Source of the DNA: Bacteroidia bacterium
GTDB lineage: Bacteria > Bacteroidota > Bacteroidia > Chitinophagales > Saprospiraceae
Assembly (NCBI GenBank): GCA_030431945.1
Contig: JAUIIF010000199.1
Coordinates: 1 to 7,766, forward strand
Length of the DNA: 7,766 nucleotides
Direction of reading: 5' to 3'
Under the pieces are notes generated by a model that was not told where the DNA came from, did not search any database, and saw nothing but the letters and a program-made list of their open reading frames with translations. The first letter of the stretch is position 1, and each line of letters begins with the position of its first letter. The position numbers were made by a program, and so were the translations under genes. Below, in pieces: positions 1-5,999 of this stretch.

Positions 1-150
1 CCGGAAGAGGTTGGGAACAATGGTTTGGTAATGGGCCTGAAAGCGCTGAAGCATGGGGCGGAGATCAATGGGGTTACCCAGCGAAAACGGATGAAGCCGG
101 GAGAGGTTGTCAGGGTACCGCAGAAAACGGGCACACGCCCTGCCGGCTAA
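1..150 (+). CDS. 3' end of an unidentified gene (partial, uncertain)
   Basis: The frame is open from the left edge to a TAA at 148-150 and encodes 49 residues, ending in RMKPGEVVRVPQKTGTRPAG. I do not recognise the protein. The KPGEVVRVP stretch loosely resembles the end of a LysM repeat, but this is only a hint. The amino acid make-up (rich in Gly, Val, Lys and Glu) looks more like a real protein than the opposite strand, where the same register is also open to 159 but is rich in Leu, Pro, Arg and Phe and nearly free of Lys and Glu. The frame ends 14 bases before the 165-286 inverted-repeat structure and agrees in direction with the next two genes. The 5' part lies outside the window. Confidence 0.4.
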   Translation, partial: PEEVGNNGLVMGLKALKHGAEINGVTQRKRMKPGEVVRVPQKTGTRPAG

Positions 151-164
151 AGGTTCTGCTCACT

Positions 165-286
165 GCACCTGCGGCCGCGCCCGTACCTGCCCAAAATTAT
201 TACTGCCGCAGGTAAGAAAGACCGGACGCAGCTATCTACGAAGTAAGGCCGGAGAAAGCACGTAAAACGGGCGCGGCCGCAGGTGC
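165..286. repeat. 122-bp structure with perfect 20-bp inverted repeat ends
   Basis: The left arm at 165-184 (GCACCTGCGGCCGCGCCCGT) and the right arm at 267-286 (ACGGGCGCGGCCGCAGGTGC) are exact reverse complements separated by 82 bases. Both contain the palindrome GCGGCCGC. The interior has a shorter internal pair (ACCTGC near 185, GCAGGT near 218) and no convincing open frame. It lies between the partial gene ending at 150 and the barrel protein starting at 487. It could be a REP/MITE-like non-autonomous element, or a long stem that ends transcription. A similar arm motif recurs at 4184-4200 and 5313-5334. Confidence 0.75.
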
Positions 287-322
287 GGAGTCATGCCTGA
301 GAAACGCACGGAGAGGTTTTTC

Positions 323-348
323 AAAAAAAATTTACGGTCCGCCGTAAA
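323..348 (-). terminator. Possible intrinsic terminator read on the minus strand
   Basis: TTTACGG (331-337) and CCGTAAA (342-348) form a perfect 7-bp stem with a 4-base loop. On the minus strand the stem is followed directly by eight T (plus-strand A at 323-330), the classic shape of a Rho-independent terminator. No minus-strand gene is visible just upstream of it, so its purpose is unclear. On the plus strand it sits about 140 bases before the barrel gene and might instead be an operator or leader structure. Confidence 0.45.
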
Positions 349-486
349 ATAGTGTAACACTTTGTGGAATCATGTCATATATCATCGTCCTCACTTTGGG
401 GGATTTGTCTTTAACAACTACTTTTAACTCAACATCCATTCACCCAGAATGCCCCAACAACGGCATTCACAGTTATAATTCTTCCT

Positions 487-996
487 ATGAAAAACCTCCT
501 ACGTACTATTGCCCTCACCCTTTGCCTTTGCTTCGCTTACCAGACTGAAGCCGTGGCGCAGGATTACAAATCTGCCGTTGGTCTGCGTCTTGGTTACCCC
601 TGGGCCGCCAGCTACAAAACTTTCATCAGCGAATCCAGTGCCATCGAAGCCTACGTCGGCTACCGCGGCTATTCCAGCTTCAACTGGATTACCATTAACG
701 GTGCTTACCAGATTCACAATGACATTTCTTCCGTAGACGGGCTACAGTGGTACTACGGTGCCGGTGCCGGTGTCCAGCTCTGGAACTCTGACTTCTTCGA
801 TTCCGGAGAAACCACCTTCACCATTTCCGGCTACCTGGGCTTACAGTACACCTTTGCCGACACCCCCATCTCGGTTACTGCAGACTGGGTCCCTACCCTC
901 TTCCTGGGTGACGGATTCGGTACCGGCGGCTTTGGCGGTGGGTACGGCAACCTGGCCGTACGCTACGTGCTGGGCGGACAAAACGCCAGAAAATAA
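487..996 (+). CDS. Small outer-membrane beta-barrel protein
   Basis: This 169-residue protein has a signal peptide: basic MKNLLR, a hydrophobic core at about 7-18, and a signal peptidase I site after AVA (residues 22-24). The mature part alternates short amphipathic strands rich in Tyr, Trp and Gly (for example YVGYRGYSSFNWITINGAYQ, and YYGAGAGVQLW), as in small Bacteroidota porin-like barrels. A glycine-rich turn (GFGTGGFGGGYG, about 143-154) precedes a last strand ending AVRYVLG. It probably sits in the outer membrane, with ligand or role unknown. The last residues, GGQNARK, do not end in the usual aromatic. There is no clear Shine-Dalgarno before the ATG, which is normal for the phylum. 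The gene is followed 31 bases later by a strong terminator, so it is likely transcribed alone. The outer-membrane location is a structural inference rather than a family match. Confidence 0.85.
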   Translation: MKNLLRTIALTLCLCFAYQTEAVAQDYKSAVGLRLGYPWAASYKTFISESSAIEAYVGYRGYSSFNWITINGAYQIHNDISSVDGLQWYYGAGAGVQLWNSDFFDSGETTFTISGYLGLQYTFADTPISVTADWVPTLFLGDGFGTGGFGGGYGNLAVRYVLGGQNARK

Positions 997-1027
997 GCCT
1001 GACCAAAGCCTTATTTGCTTCACTGGA

Positions 1028-1060
1028 GGAGCCAGCGCCATAGGTGCTGGCTCCTTTTTT
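1028..1060 (+). terminator. Strong Rho-independent terminator of the barrel gene
   Basis: GGAGCCAGC (1028-1036) pairs perfectly with GCTGGCTCC (1046-1054) around a 9-base loop, and six T follow at 1055-1060. It begins 31 bases after the stop codon of the outer-membrane protein gene and should separate that gene from the hydrolase gene downstream. Confidence 0.9.
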
Positions 1061-1151
1061 ACGTACCGGTAAAGGCAAGGCGGCTACGTTGAACGCCCGC
1101 CCGGCAAACACCAGCGGTCAGCCATCCGTATTACCGCAAACTACTGCGTTA

Positions 1152-2210
1152 ATGAAGAAGCGTATCTGGATACCCGGGTTACTCCTGCTGCTGGTGGCCA
1201 TCACTTTTTTCTCCGGCCCGAAAATTCCTACCCCCCGGTACGAAACGGCGCTTCCCCAGCTGGCGGAAACGCCACTGGCGGTAGCCCAAAACATCCGGGA
1301 AAGAGAAAGCCGCCGGCCCGTAAGGGATGACAACCAGGCGCGCATCACCTGGTCCCGCGCACCCGGCGAAACGACTGAATACAGCCTGGTATACCTGCAC
1401 GGCTTCGGCGGAAGCTACCGGGATGGTTATCCCGCCAACGCAGAAATAGCAGCATTTCTAAAGGCGAATGCCTACTACGCCCGCTGGGGAGACCATGGCT
1501 TGCGCCCACCCCACGCACTGGTAAATTTCTCCGCAGAATCCGCCTGGGAAGAAGCCAAAGAGGCGCTGGCCATCGGGCAAAAGATCGGGAAGAAAGTCAT
1601 CATCCTTTCTACCTCCACCGGGGGAACCCTGGCGCTAAAACTCGCGGCTGAATATCCGGAACAAGTACACGCCCTGGTCAACATTTCCCCCAACGTAAAG
1701 GACGACATGCCCGGCACCTGGCTGCTGAACTCGCCCTGGGGCGCGGAAATCGCGGCCCTGATCGGTTGGGGCGATGGCATGCGTCAGGTTAGCCACGAAG
1801 AACCGGGGGCCGACCAGTACTTCGATACCCTATTCGTAGCCAAAGCCCTCGTAGACCTGCAGGTGCTCGTAAGTACGACGATGCAGGACAGTATTTTTCA
1901 AAAGGTAACTTGTCCGGTACAAACCCTCTATTACTACAAAAACAGTCAGGAGGAAGATGAACGGGTAGAAGTAGATGTTTACCCCGACCTGCACGCTGCG
2001 CTGGGCACACCAGACAACCGCAAGGAGCTGACAAACTTAGCTACCCCAGGTACTCACTTTATGGGAAGCTCGCTTAAGTCAAAGGACACCCGGGCCGTCA
2101 CGACGAACGTCATCCGGTTTTTGACCGAGCAGGCGGGAGTAAACAGGCGAAGTTCTACTCCCTCTCGGCGGACGACCGCGCAGCAGCCCGGAACGGCACC
2201 AGGCCGCTAA
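1152..2210 (+). CDS. Membrane-anchored alpha/beta hydrolase
   Basis: This 352-residue protein has the alpha/beta hydrolase layout. After an N-terminal hydrophobic anchor or uncleaved signal (MKKRIWIPGLLLLLVAITFF, 1-20) comes the oxyanion motif HGFGGS (83-88) after a beta strand. Next is the nucleophile elbow STSTGG (153-158, Ser155 likely catalytic) and a C-terminal His302 in GTHFMGSS. Asp282 or Asp288 may be the acid. The elbow has Ser where the usual G-x-S-x-G has its first Gly. The active domain probably faces the periplasm; the substrate (ester, lipid or similar) cannot be read from sequence. I chose ATG 1152 because it puts the hydrophobic segment at the N-terminus; an ATG at 1044 lies inside the preceding terminator. 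The domain should end near residue 327; the tail RRTTAQQPGTAPGR (339-352) and the stop codon come from the 88-bp repeat at 2167-2254. Confidence 0.85.
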   Translation: MKKRIWIPGLLLLLVAITFFSGPKIPTPRYETALPQLAETPLAVAQNIRERESRRPVRDDNQARITWSRAPGETTEYSLVYLHGFGGSYRDGYPANAEIAAFLKANAYYARWGDHGLRPPHALVNFSAESAWEEAKEALAIGQKIGKKVIILSTSTGGTLALKLAAEYPEQVHALVNISPNVKDDMPGTWLLNSPWGAEIAALIGWGDGMRQVSHEEPGADQYFDTLFVAKALVDLQVLVSTTMQDSIFQKVTCPVQTLYYYKNSQEEDERVEVDVYPDLHAALGTPDNRKELTNLATPGTHFMGSSLKSKDTRAVTTNVIRFLTEQAGVNRRSSTPSRRTTAQQPGTAPGR

Positions 2211-2254
2211 GCGTCCGCTTCGGCCGACGAGCGCTCGCATTTGTCTAGCAGTAT
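2167..2254 (+). repeat. 88-bp dispersed repeat, left copy
   Basis: This segment matches 7441-7527 in the same orientation with about 7 substitutions and one single-base gap. It holds two structures: GGCCG-CT-AAGCG-TC-CGCTT-CGGCC at 2202-2225, a stem with a small bulge, and the perfect palindrome CGAGCGCTCG at 2228-2237. The first part lies in the hydrolase reading frame and includes its TAA. The rest lies in the convergent gap before the minus-strand gene ending at 2298, where it may also help end transcription. No coding function is evident for the repeat itself. Confidence 0.85.
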
Positions 2255-2297
2255 CTTCTGCAGAAATTGGTCACGGCACGGAACCGCGCTTCCTGCC

Positions 2298-2675
2298 TCA
2301 GGTTATTCCTTCTTCGTCGGAGACCCACTCCCCATTGTTATTGATCCGCAGGGTACGGTACCGGTCAAAGGCCTCCAGGAAAACGGTGAAGGCCAGGCGC
2401 TCATCTCCCCGGCAGTGGGTGAGAATGATTGTCCGCCAGCCCGTCAACACCCCCGCCTCTGCGTAGGTGACAGCGACAAAAAGGTGAAATTCATACCAGT
2501 CAAAATCAATTTCCTCCGGCAACGCCTTACAGCGCAGGCAACTGCGGTAACCACGAATGAATTGCTCCACCAGCGTGATGGAGGCTTCACCCAGGTAAAA
2601 TTTCACCTGCCGACGGAAATGACCGGAAGCAAGAAACTCCGCTAAACTTTCGAACGGTAGTTGAGGACTCAGCAT
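2298..2675 (-). CDS. Unrecognised conserved-looking 125-residue protein
   Basis: I do not recognise this protein. It starts MLSPQLPFESLAEFLASGHF, has a central SCLRC pair of cysteines, and a long hydrophobic and aromatic stretch EIDFDWYEFHLFVAVTYAEAGVLTGWRTIILTHCRG, followed by FTVFLEAFDRYRTLR. There is no signal peptide or lipobox, so it is probably cytoplasmic. Codon choice (many C- or G-ending codons) fits a real gene and matches its neighbours, unlike the open frame on the opposite strand. I chose ATG 2675; a TTG at 2702 would add 9 residues but directly follows an in-frame TGA. The gene starts 78 bases after the nadA stop on the same strand and converges with the hydrolase gene. Function unknown. 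Confidence 0.65.
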   Translation of the reverse strand: MLSPQLPFESLAEFLASGHFRRQVKFYLGEASITLVEQFIRGYRSCLRCKALPEEIDFDWYEFHLFVAVTYAEAGVLTGWRTIILTHCRGDERLAFTVFLEAFDRYRTLRINNNGEWVSDEEGIT

Positions 2676-2712
2676 AAGCTGACCTACGCAACGGACCTGC
2701 AATCAGATCTGT

Positions 2713-2744
2713 AAAACCCCGTTTTTCTCACAACTTTGAGGGGG
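2713..2744 (-). terminator. Possible weak terminator after nadA
   Basis: On the minus strand CCCC (2744-2741 region) pairs with GGGG (2720-2717), with an inner CTCA/TGAG pair and a bulge, followed by TTTT (2716-2713). It starts about 10 bases after the nadA stop. The stem is broken and the T-run short, so it may only partly separate nadA from the next gene. Confidence 0.35.
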
Positions 2745-2753
2745 ACGACGTGG

Positions 2754-3761
2754 CTAGAGCCCCGCCTTCGCTGAAATCTCCAGCATCCGGTCAATGCTGG
2801 CAACGCCCTGTTCGATCACCCACTCCGGCAGCGTAATTTCGGGCAGCTCGTGCTTCATGCACAGGTAGAGCTTCTCCATGGTATTCCGCTTCATGTGCGG
2901 GCACTCATTACAGGCACAGGTGTTGTTCGGCGGGGCGGGAATGAAGGTTCTGTCCGGACTCGCCTTTTCCATCTGGTGGATGATCCCCGGCTCCGTGGCA
3001 ACGATAAATTCGGTGTAATCGCTTTCCCGCGTAAAGCGGAGCAGGCTGGACGTAGACCCTACGTGGTCCGCAATATCAAGAATGTGACTTTCACACTCCG
3101 GGTGAGCAATAAAGGCCGCATTGGGGTGCTTTAGTCGCAGCTTGGTAATTTTCTCGTGGCTGAAGATTTCGTGGACCATGCAAGATCCGTTCCACAGCAC
3201 CATATCCCGGCCGGTCTCCTTAACGAGCCAACGGCCCAGGTTAACGTCCGGGGCAAAGATCAGCGGCTGATCTTCCGGGAAGGAATCAATGATGTGCTTG
3301 GCGTTGGTGCTGGTGCAGCAAACGTCGGTCAGGGTCTTCAGCTCCGCCGTACAGTTGATGTAGCTGACGACCTTATGCTCCGGGTATTTTTCTTTAAACT
3401 TACGGAAGACGGGAGCAGGACAGCTGTCAGCAAGTGAACAGCCGGCTTTCAGATCCGGCAACAGTACCTTCTTCCCCGGGCTCAGCATCTTGGCCGTTTC
3501 GGCCATAAAGTGCACGCCGGCAAAAACAATAATGTCAGCATCCGTCTCCGCTGCCTGCTGGCTCAGCCCCAGACTGTCACCAATGTAATCGGCAATGTCC
3601 TGAATCTCTGACTCCTGATAATAATGGGCCAGAATAACAGCATTTTTCTCCTGCTTGAGTTTATTGATTTCAGCAACCAGATCAAGTGTTGGGTCGACAT
3701 CGAGGTCGAGAAAACCCATTTTCTGGAGATTGTTGGTAGCGAGGTCGAGTTCGGCAGACAT
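2754..3761 (-). CDS. nadA: Quinolinate synthase NadA
   Basis: NadA condenses iminoaspartate (made by NadB) with dihydroxyacetone phosphate to give quinolinate, the second step of de novo NAD synthesis, in the cytoplasm. The 335 residues match the family length and carry its landmarks: ILAHYYQ (43-49), VHFMAETAK (83-91), AGCSLADSCP (106-115), NGSCMVHE (191-198), HPEC (220-223), GSTSS (235-239) and CACNECPHM (282-290). The three [4Fe-4S] ligands should be Cys108, Cys194 and Cys287, all present; Cys282 and Cys284 supply the extra cysteines near the last ligand. No nadB or nadC is in the window. The start ATG follows a 95-base gap holding an inverted repeat (3814-3834) that could be a control site. 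No abnormality is seen, so the enzyme is probably active. Confidence 0.97.
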   Translation of the reverse strand: MSAELDLATNNLQKMGFLDLDVDPTLDLVAEINKLKQEKNAVILAHYYQESEIQDIADYIGDSLGLSQQAAETDADIIVFAGVHFMAETAKMLSPGKKVLLPDLKAGCSLADSCPAPVFRKFKEKYPEHKVVSYINCTAELKTLTDVCCTSTNAKHIIDSFPEDQPLIFAPDVNLGRWLVKETGRDMVLWNGSCMVHEIFSHEKITKLRLKHPNAAFIAHPECESHILDIADHVGSTSSLLRFTRESDYTEFIVATEPGIIHQMEKASPDRTFIPAPPNNTCACNECPHMKRNTMEKLYLCMKHELPEITLPEWVIEQGVASIDRMLEISAKAGL

Positions 3762-3813
3762 AGGCTTTTAGCTTTAAGACGACAAGATAACGCCAAAAGA
3801 CACATTTAGTTGC

Positions 3814-3834
3814 TTAGCTTTATAATTAAGCTAA
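3814..3834. promoter_or_regulatory. Inverted repeat upstream of nadA
   Basis: TTAGCTT (3814-3820) and AAGCTAA (3828-3834) are perfect inverted halves around the 7-base spacer TATAATT, 53 bases before the nadA start. This symmetry suits a dimeric repressor site or an A/T-rich promoter core. No T-run follows on the minus strand, so it is a poor terminator for the gene upstream. Which regulator would bind is not shown by the sequence. Confidence 0.35.
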
Positions 3835-3856
3835 CACTGATATGACCTCCTTTTAC

Positions 3857-4135
3857 TTAAGTGGTGGCACCGGAACGGCTGGTAAACAGGTAGCCGATGG
3901 CACCCAGTACCGGTACGATAAGAATGATCAGGGCCCACAGCAATTTCCTGGGCATAGCGTAGGGCTTGTTGTACAGATCATACAAAGCATAGATAACCAG
4001 CAGGAAAAGAAAAATACTCCCCAGTACGTACACCAGGGCACTTCCCGCCAGTACACCGGCGGCCACTTCCTCATTGCAGGCGGTCAGGAATAGCAAGAGG
4101 CAAAAGATCAGAAGGGAGGTAAGCTGACTTTTCAT
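3857..4135 (-). CDS. Small lipoprotein with PLDc_N-like two-helix membrane domain
   Basis: This 92-residue protein starts with a lipoprotein signal, MKSQLTSLLIFCLLLFLTAC, whose lipobox LTAC puts the lipidated cysteine at residue 20. Two hydrophobic segments follow (about 29-49 and 65-86) linked by LYDLYNKPYAMPRKLLWAL. This arrangement (helix, Y-D-L, basic/proline linker, W-x-hydrophobic helix ending P-x-L-G-x-x-G-Y) fits the PLDc_N family, short membrane modules found alone or before cardiolipin-synthase-like domains; stand-alone copies have no known activity. Without the lipobox it could equally be a three-helix inner-membrane protein. It lies between the GT-C-like gene and nadA on the same strand, 105 bases downstream of the first and 95 upstream of the second. 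It has no visible functional tie to NAD synthesis. Confidence 0.8.
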   Translation of the reverse strand: MKSQLTSLLIFCLLLFLTACNEEVAAGVLAGSALVYVLGSIFLFLLVIYALYDLYNKPYAMPRKLLWALIILIVPVLGAIGYLFTSRSGATT

Positions 4136-4183
4136 CTTTCAGGTTTCCCCTTAAAGCGCAGTACGAGGGATAAGTGTTTGCTC

Positions 4184-4200
4184 GGCGCGGCCGCTGGTGC
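4184..4200. repeat. Solitary copy of the GCGGCCGC arm motif
   Basis: GGCGCGGCCGCTGGTGC differs by one base from the matching part of the right arm at 267-286. It lies in the 105-base gap between the GT-C-like gene and the lipoprotein gene and is followed by eight A. No partner arm is visible nearby. It may be a remnant or half of the 165-286 type of element, or a chance GC-rich palindrome. Confidence 0.45.
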
Positions 4201-4240
4201 AAAAAAAAGTTATCCGGCAATTGGCGTCCCTTTCCCTGGT

Positions 4241-5941
4241 TTATTGCAACGATAGTCTGGTGATGTCTTCCCGCGACAATAAGTGCAGACGCTGCTGGAT
4301 CAGTTGCCCGGCCTCGTCCGGCACGTTGAGCAGGGTTAAATTTTCTGAGCCGGCATCGGTCCATTTTTCCTTGAATTGCCGCTGAAACGGTTCGAAAGTC
4401 CGTAACCATCCTGCCTGTAGCTGGTTACGGTCCACCAGTAAATAATCGATTCCCCATTTATCCATGAAGGCAACGACCGCCGGCAGCTGATCGCCCGTAA
4501 GGGTGTACGCCTCCACAAAATCATGGAACCGGGGCATTACGTACTCGTGGTAATTTTTGAAGTAGAGGGCGTGCGCGGATTCATGGCTGATGAAAACATT
4601 CCGGTGGCAGAATACCGGCACTTGGCTCGCCAGTGCAGGCGGCAGGGCGATGAGTGCCTCTTCGGGCAGCGCCCGCAGGGTAGCGAATAGTTCTTCCCGC
4701 CCTTCCTCGTTGGAATAGGGCAGCTCCGCTGGAGTCTGCCGGTAATACCCGTAGCCCAGCAGGGCGGCCGCCAGGAGTGCCGCGGTCCACCAGCGCGGCC
4801 AGTAGCGCCAGCCGGCGGCCAGCAGCAGGGTAAGGACCATCGGTGTCCACAATCGCCAGGGGTACACCAGGTACCGGTCGGGTAAAAACAGGAGGGGAAA
4901 CCAGTGGCGGGCCACTACGTAAAAGATGCCCGCCGCCACCGCCATCAGGAGCAACCAGGCGCCCAGCGCCCCGCTGGACTTGCGATACTTGATGGTAACA
5001 ACTCCGGCAAGGGCCACTACTGCATAAGCAAACCAGGCGCCGAAAGGAGAGTGGAAATTCGCCTGAAAGAGGTACTTGATGAGGGAGGCCACATCTCCTT
5101 TCACCGCAGTGTAAATGCCTACGCGCCCGCCGGAATGAAACTCCGGCCAGCTGATCAGCTTTACCCGCTCCAGGTAACCACCCAGACTGGGGTGCATAGC
5201 CACCCGCTCCGCGTGCCACCAGACGACCAGCAGGGCCAGACCAAAACCCAGCAGGTAAACGGGCCAGTGCCGGAAGGGAGCTGCCCCCCACCCTGCTTTG
5301 TTATCATCAGCCGGCACCCTGCGGCCGCGCCCACTTGTCCAGCCCCACACGCACAACTCGGCCAGCTTCCAGCACGCGAAAATGCCACCGTTGATCAACA
5401 GGGCCGGCGGATAAAAAAGCGCGGAGGCTACCGTCGTAAAGGCAACTCCCCAGGGCTGATCCTGCCGCAACAGGTAGTAGCCGAAGGCCAGCAGCAACGG
5501 CATCAGGAAAGACCGGGCGACAAAACCAACGCTGGAGTGGAAGCCAAGGTGGACGGCCAGCAGGCTGCCGGCTACTGCGATGAAAAGGTGGGTGTACCTG
5601 CGCAGGAGGGCGACGCCAAAACCGACCGTTAGTAAGGATATCAGGAAGGGGCCACCCCGGGAGATCGTCAGGGGATCAACGAACCGACCCAGCCCCCAGA
5701 GCAGCCAGTAGAAGCCGCGGGGCTGGATGGCTGCCGAAGCGTCGGCGTAAAAAGTGTCCTTCCAGTCAAGGTCAAAATGGTCTACGAACAGCCAGAGATA
5801 GTGCTGCACCATATCGTCATTGAGCCGCAGCGGCCCGGCCAGCATCGCCTGGTAGTAGCACCAGGTGTACGCCAGGGTTACCACGCCAATGGCGAGCCAT
5901 TGCCAAAAAGTTACTTTAGGCGAAGCATGAGAATGGGGCAT
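4241..5941 (-). CDS. Polytopic membrane protein, GT-C glycosyltransferase-like
   Basis: This 566-residue protein has about ten membrane segments (roughly 12-31, 97-113, 118-135, 140-157, 163-188, 226-243, 302-318, 326-345, 364-379 and 384-400) and a soluble C-terminal domain of about 165 residues. The first outside loop carries LNDDMVQHY (40-48). Acidic pairs at this place hold the metal and lipid-phosphosugar donor in GT-C transferases, and the C-terminal domain with FISHESAHALYFKNYHEY and KWGIDYLLVDR would suit such an enzyme. I infer a lipid-linked sugar transferase of the inner membrane but cannot name a family with certainty. The loop at 201-214 (WTSGRGRRVPADDN) is encoded by a copy of the GCGGCCGC repeat motif. 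The gene starts 58 bases after the acyl-CoA dehydrogenase stop; a promoter-like sequence lies directly before its ATG. Confidence 0.7.
   Translation of the reverse strand: MPHSHASPKVTFWQWLAIGVVTLAYTWCYYQAMLAGPLRLNDDMVQHYLWLFVDHFDLDWKDTFYADASAAIQPRGFYWLLWGLGRFVDPLTISRGGPFLISLLTVGFGVALLRRYTHLFIAVAGSLLAVHLGFHSSVGFVARSFLMPLLLAFGYYLLRQDQPWGVAFTTVASALFYPPALLINGGIFACWKLAELCVWGWTSGRGRRVPADDNKAGWGAAPFRHWPVYLLGFGLALLVVWWHAERVAMHPSLGGYLERVKLISWPEFHSGGRVGIYTAVKGDVASLIKYLFQANFHSPFGAWFAYAVVALAGVVTIKYRKSSGALGAWLLLMAVAAGIFYVVARHWFPLLFLPDRYLVYPWRLWTPMVLTLLLAAGWRYWPRWWTAALLAAALLGYGYYRQTPAELPYSNEEGREELFATLRALPEEALIALPPALASQVPVFCHRNVFISHESAHALYFKNYHEYVMPRFHDFVEAYTLTGDQLPAVVAFMDKWGIDYLLVDRNQLQAGWLRTFEPFQRQFKEKWTDAGSENLTLLNVPDEAGQLIQQRLHLLSREDITRLSLQ
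5313..5334. repeat. GCGGCCGC arm motif inside the GT-C-like gene
   Basis: This stretch matches the left arm at 165-184 apart from one inserted C and a changed base near the end (core CTGCGGCCGCGCCCA). It lies in frame in the membrane-protein gene and encodes the hydrophilic GRGRRVP (about residues 204-210) in a loop between two membrane segments. It may be an in-frame insertion of the repeat or chance GC-rich coding sequence. Confidence 0.45.
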
Positions 5942-5945
5942 AAGG

Positions 5946-5976
5946 CAAAGCTACACTACTGGTAGCGGCTCCGAAA
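5946..5976 (-). promoter_or_regulatory. Bacteroidota-type promoter before the GT-C-like gene
   Basis: On the minus strand TAGCTTTG (5953-5946) matches the Bacteroidota -7 element TAnnTTTG exactly. TTTC (5976-5973) lies 19 bases upstream, one base off the -33 TTTG. The -7 box ends only four bases before the ATG at 5941, so the transcript would begin at or near the start codon and be leaderless, if this is the true promoter. Confidence 0.45.
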
Positions 5977-5999
5977 AGGGAAGTACAGGAATAATGCCC

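Noticed and set aside
1..159. Minus-strand open frame at the left edge
   Set aside because: It is open in the same register as the plus frame, but is rich in Leu, Pro, Arg and Phe and lacks Lys and Glu, as antisense frames do; an ATG occurs only at 54. Not fully excluded.
1044..1151. Upstream ATG 1044 as hydrolase start
   Set aside because: It falls in the loop of the preceding terminator and would add 36 residues in front of the hydrophobic anchor.
2241..2645. 134-residue plus-strand open frame
   Set aside because: It lies opposite the better-looking minus-strand gene at 2298-2675 and starts inside the dispersed repeat; composition looks antisense.
2676..2702. TTG 2702 as start of the unrecognised protein
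   Set aside because: It directly follows a TGA in frame and lacks a ribosome site; ATG 2675 is simpler.
4581..5291. 236-residue minus-strand open frame
   Set aside because: It overlaps the GT-C-like gene in another frame; the gene frame has clear membrane helices, this one is Gly/Arg/Pro-rich noise.
4904..5632. 242-residue plus-strand open frame
   Set aside because: It is antisense to the GT-C-like gene; rich in Gln, Gly, Arg and Pro with no hydrophobic pattern or motif.
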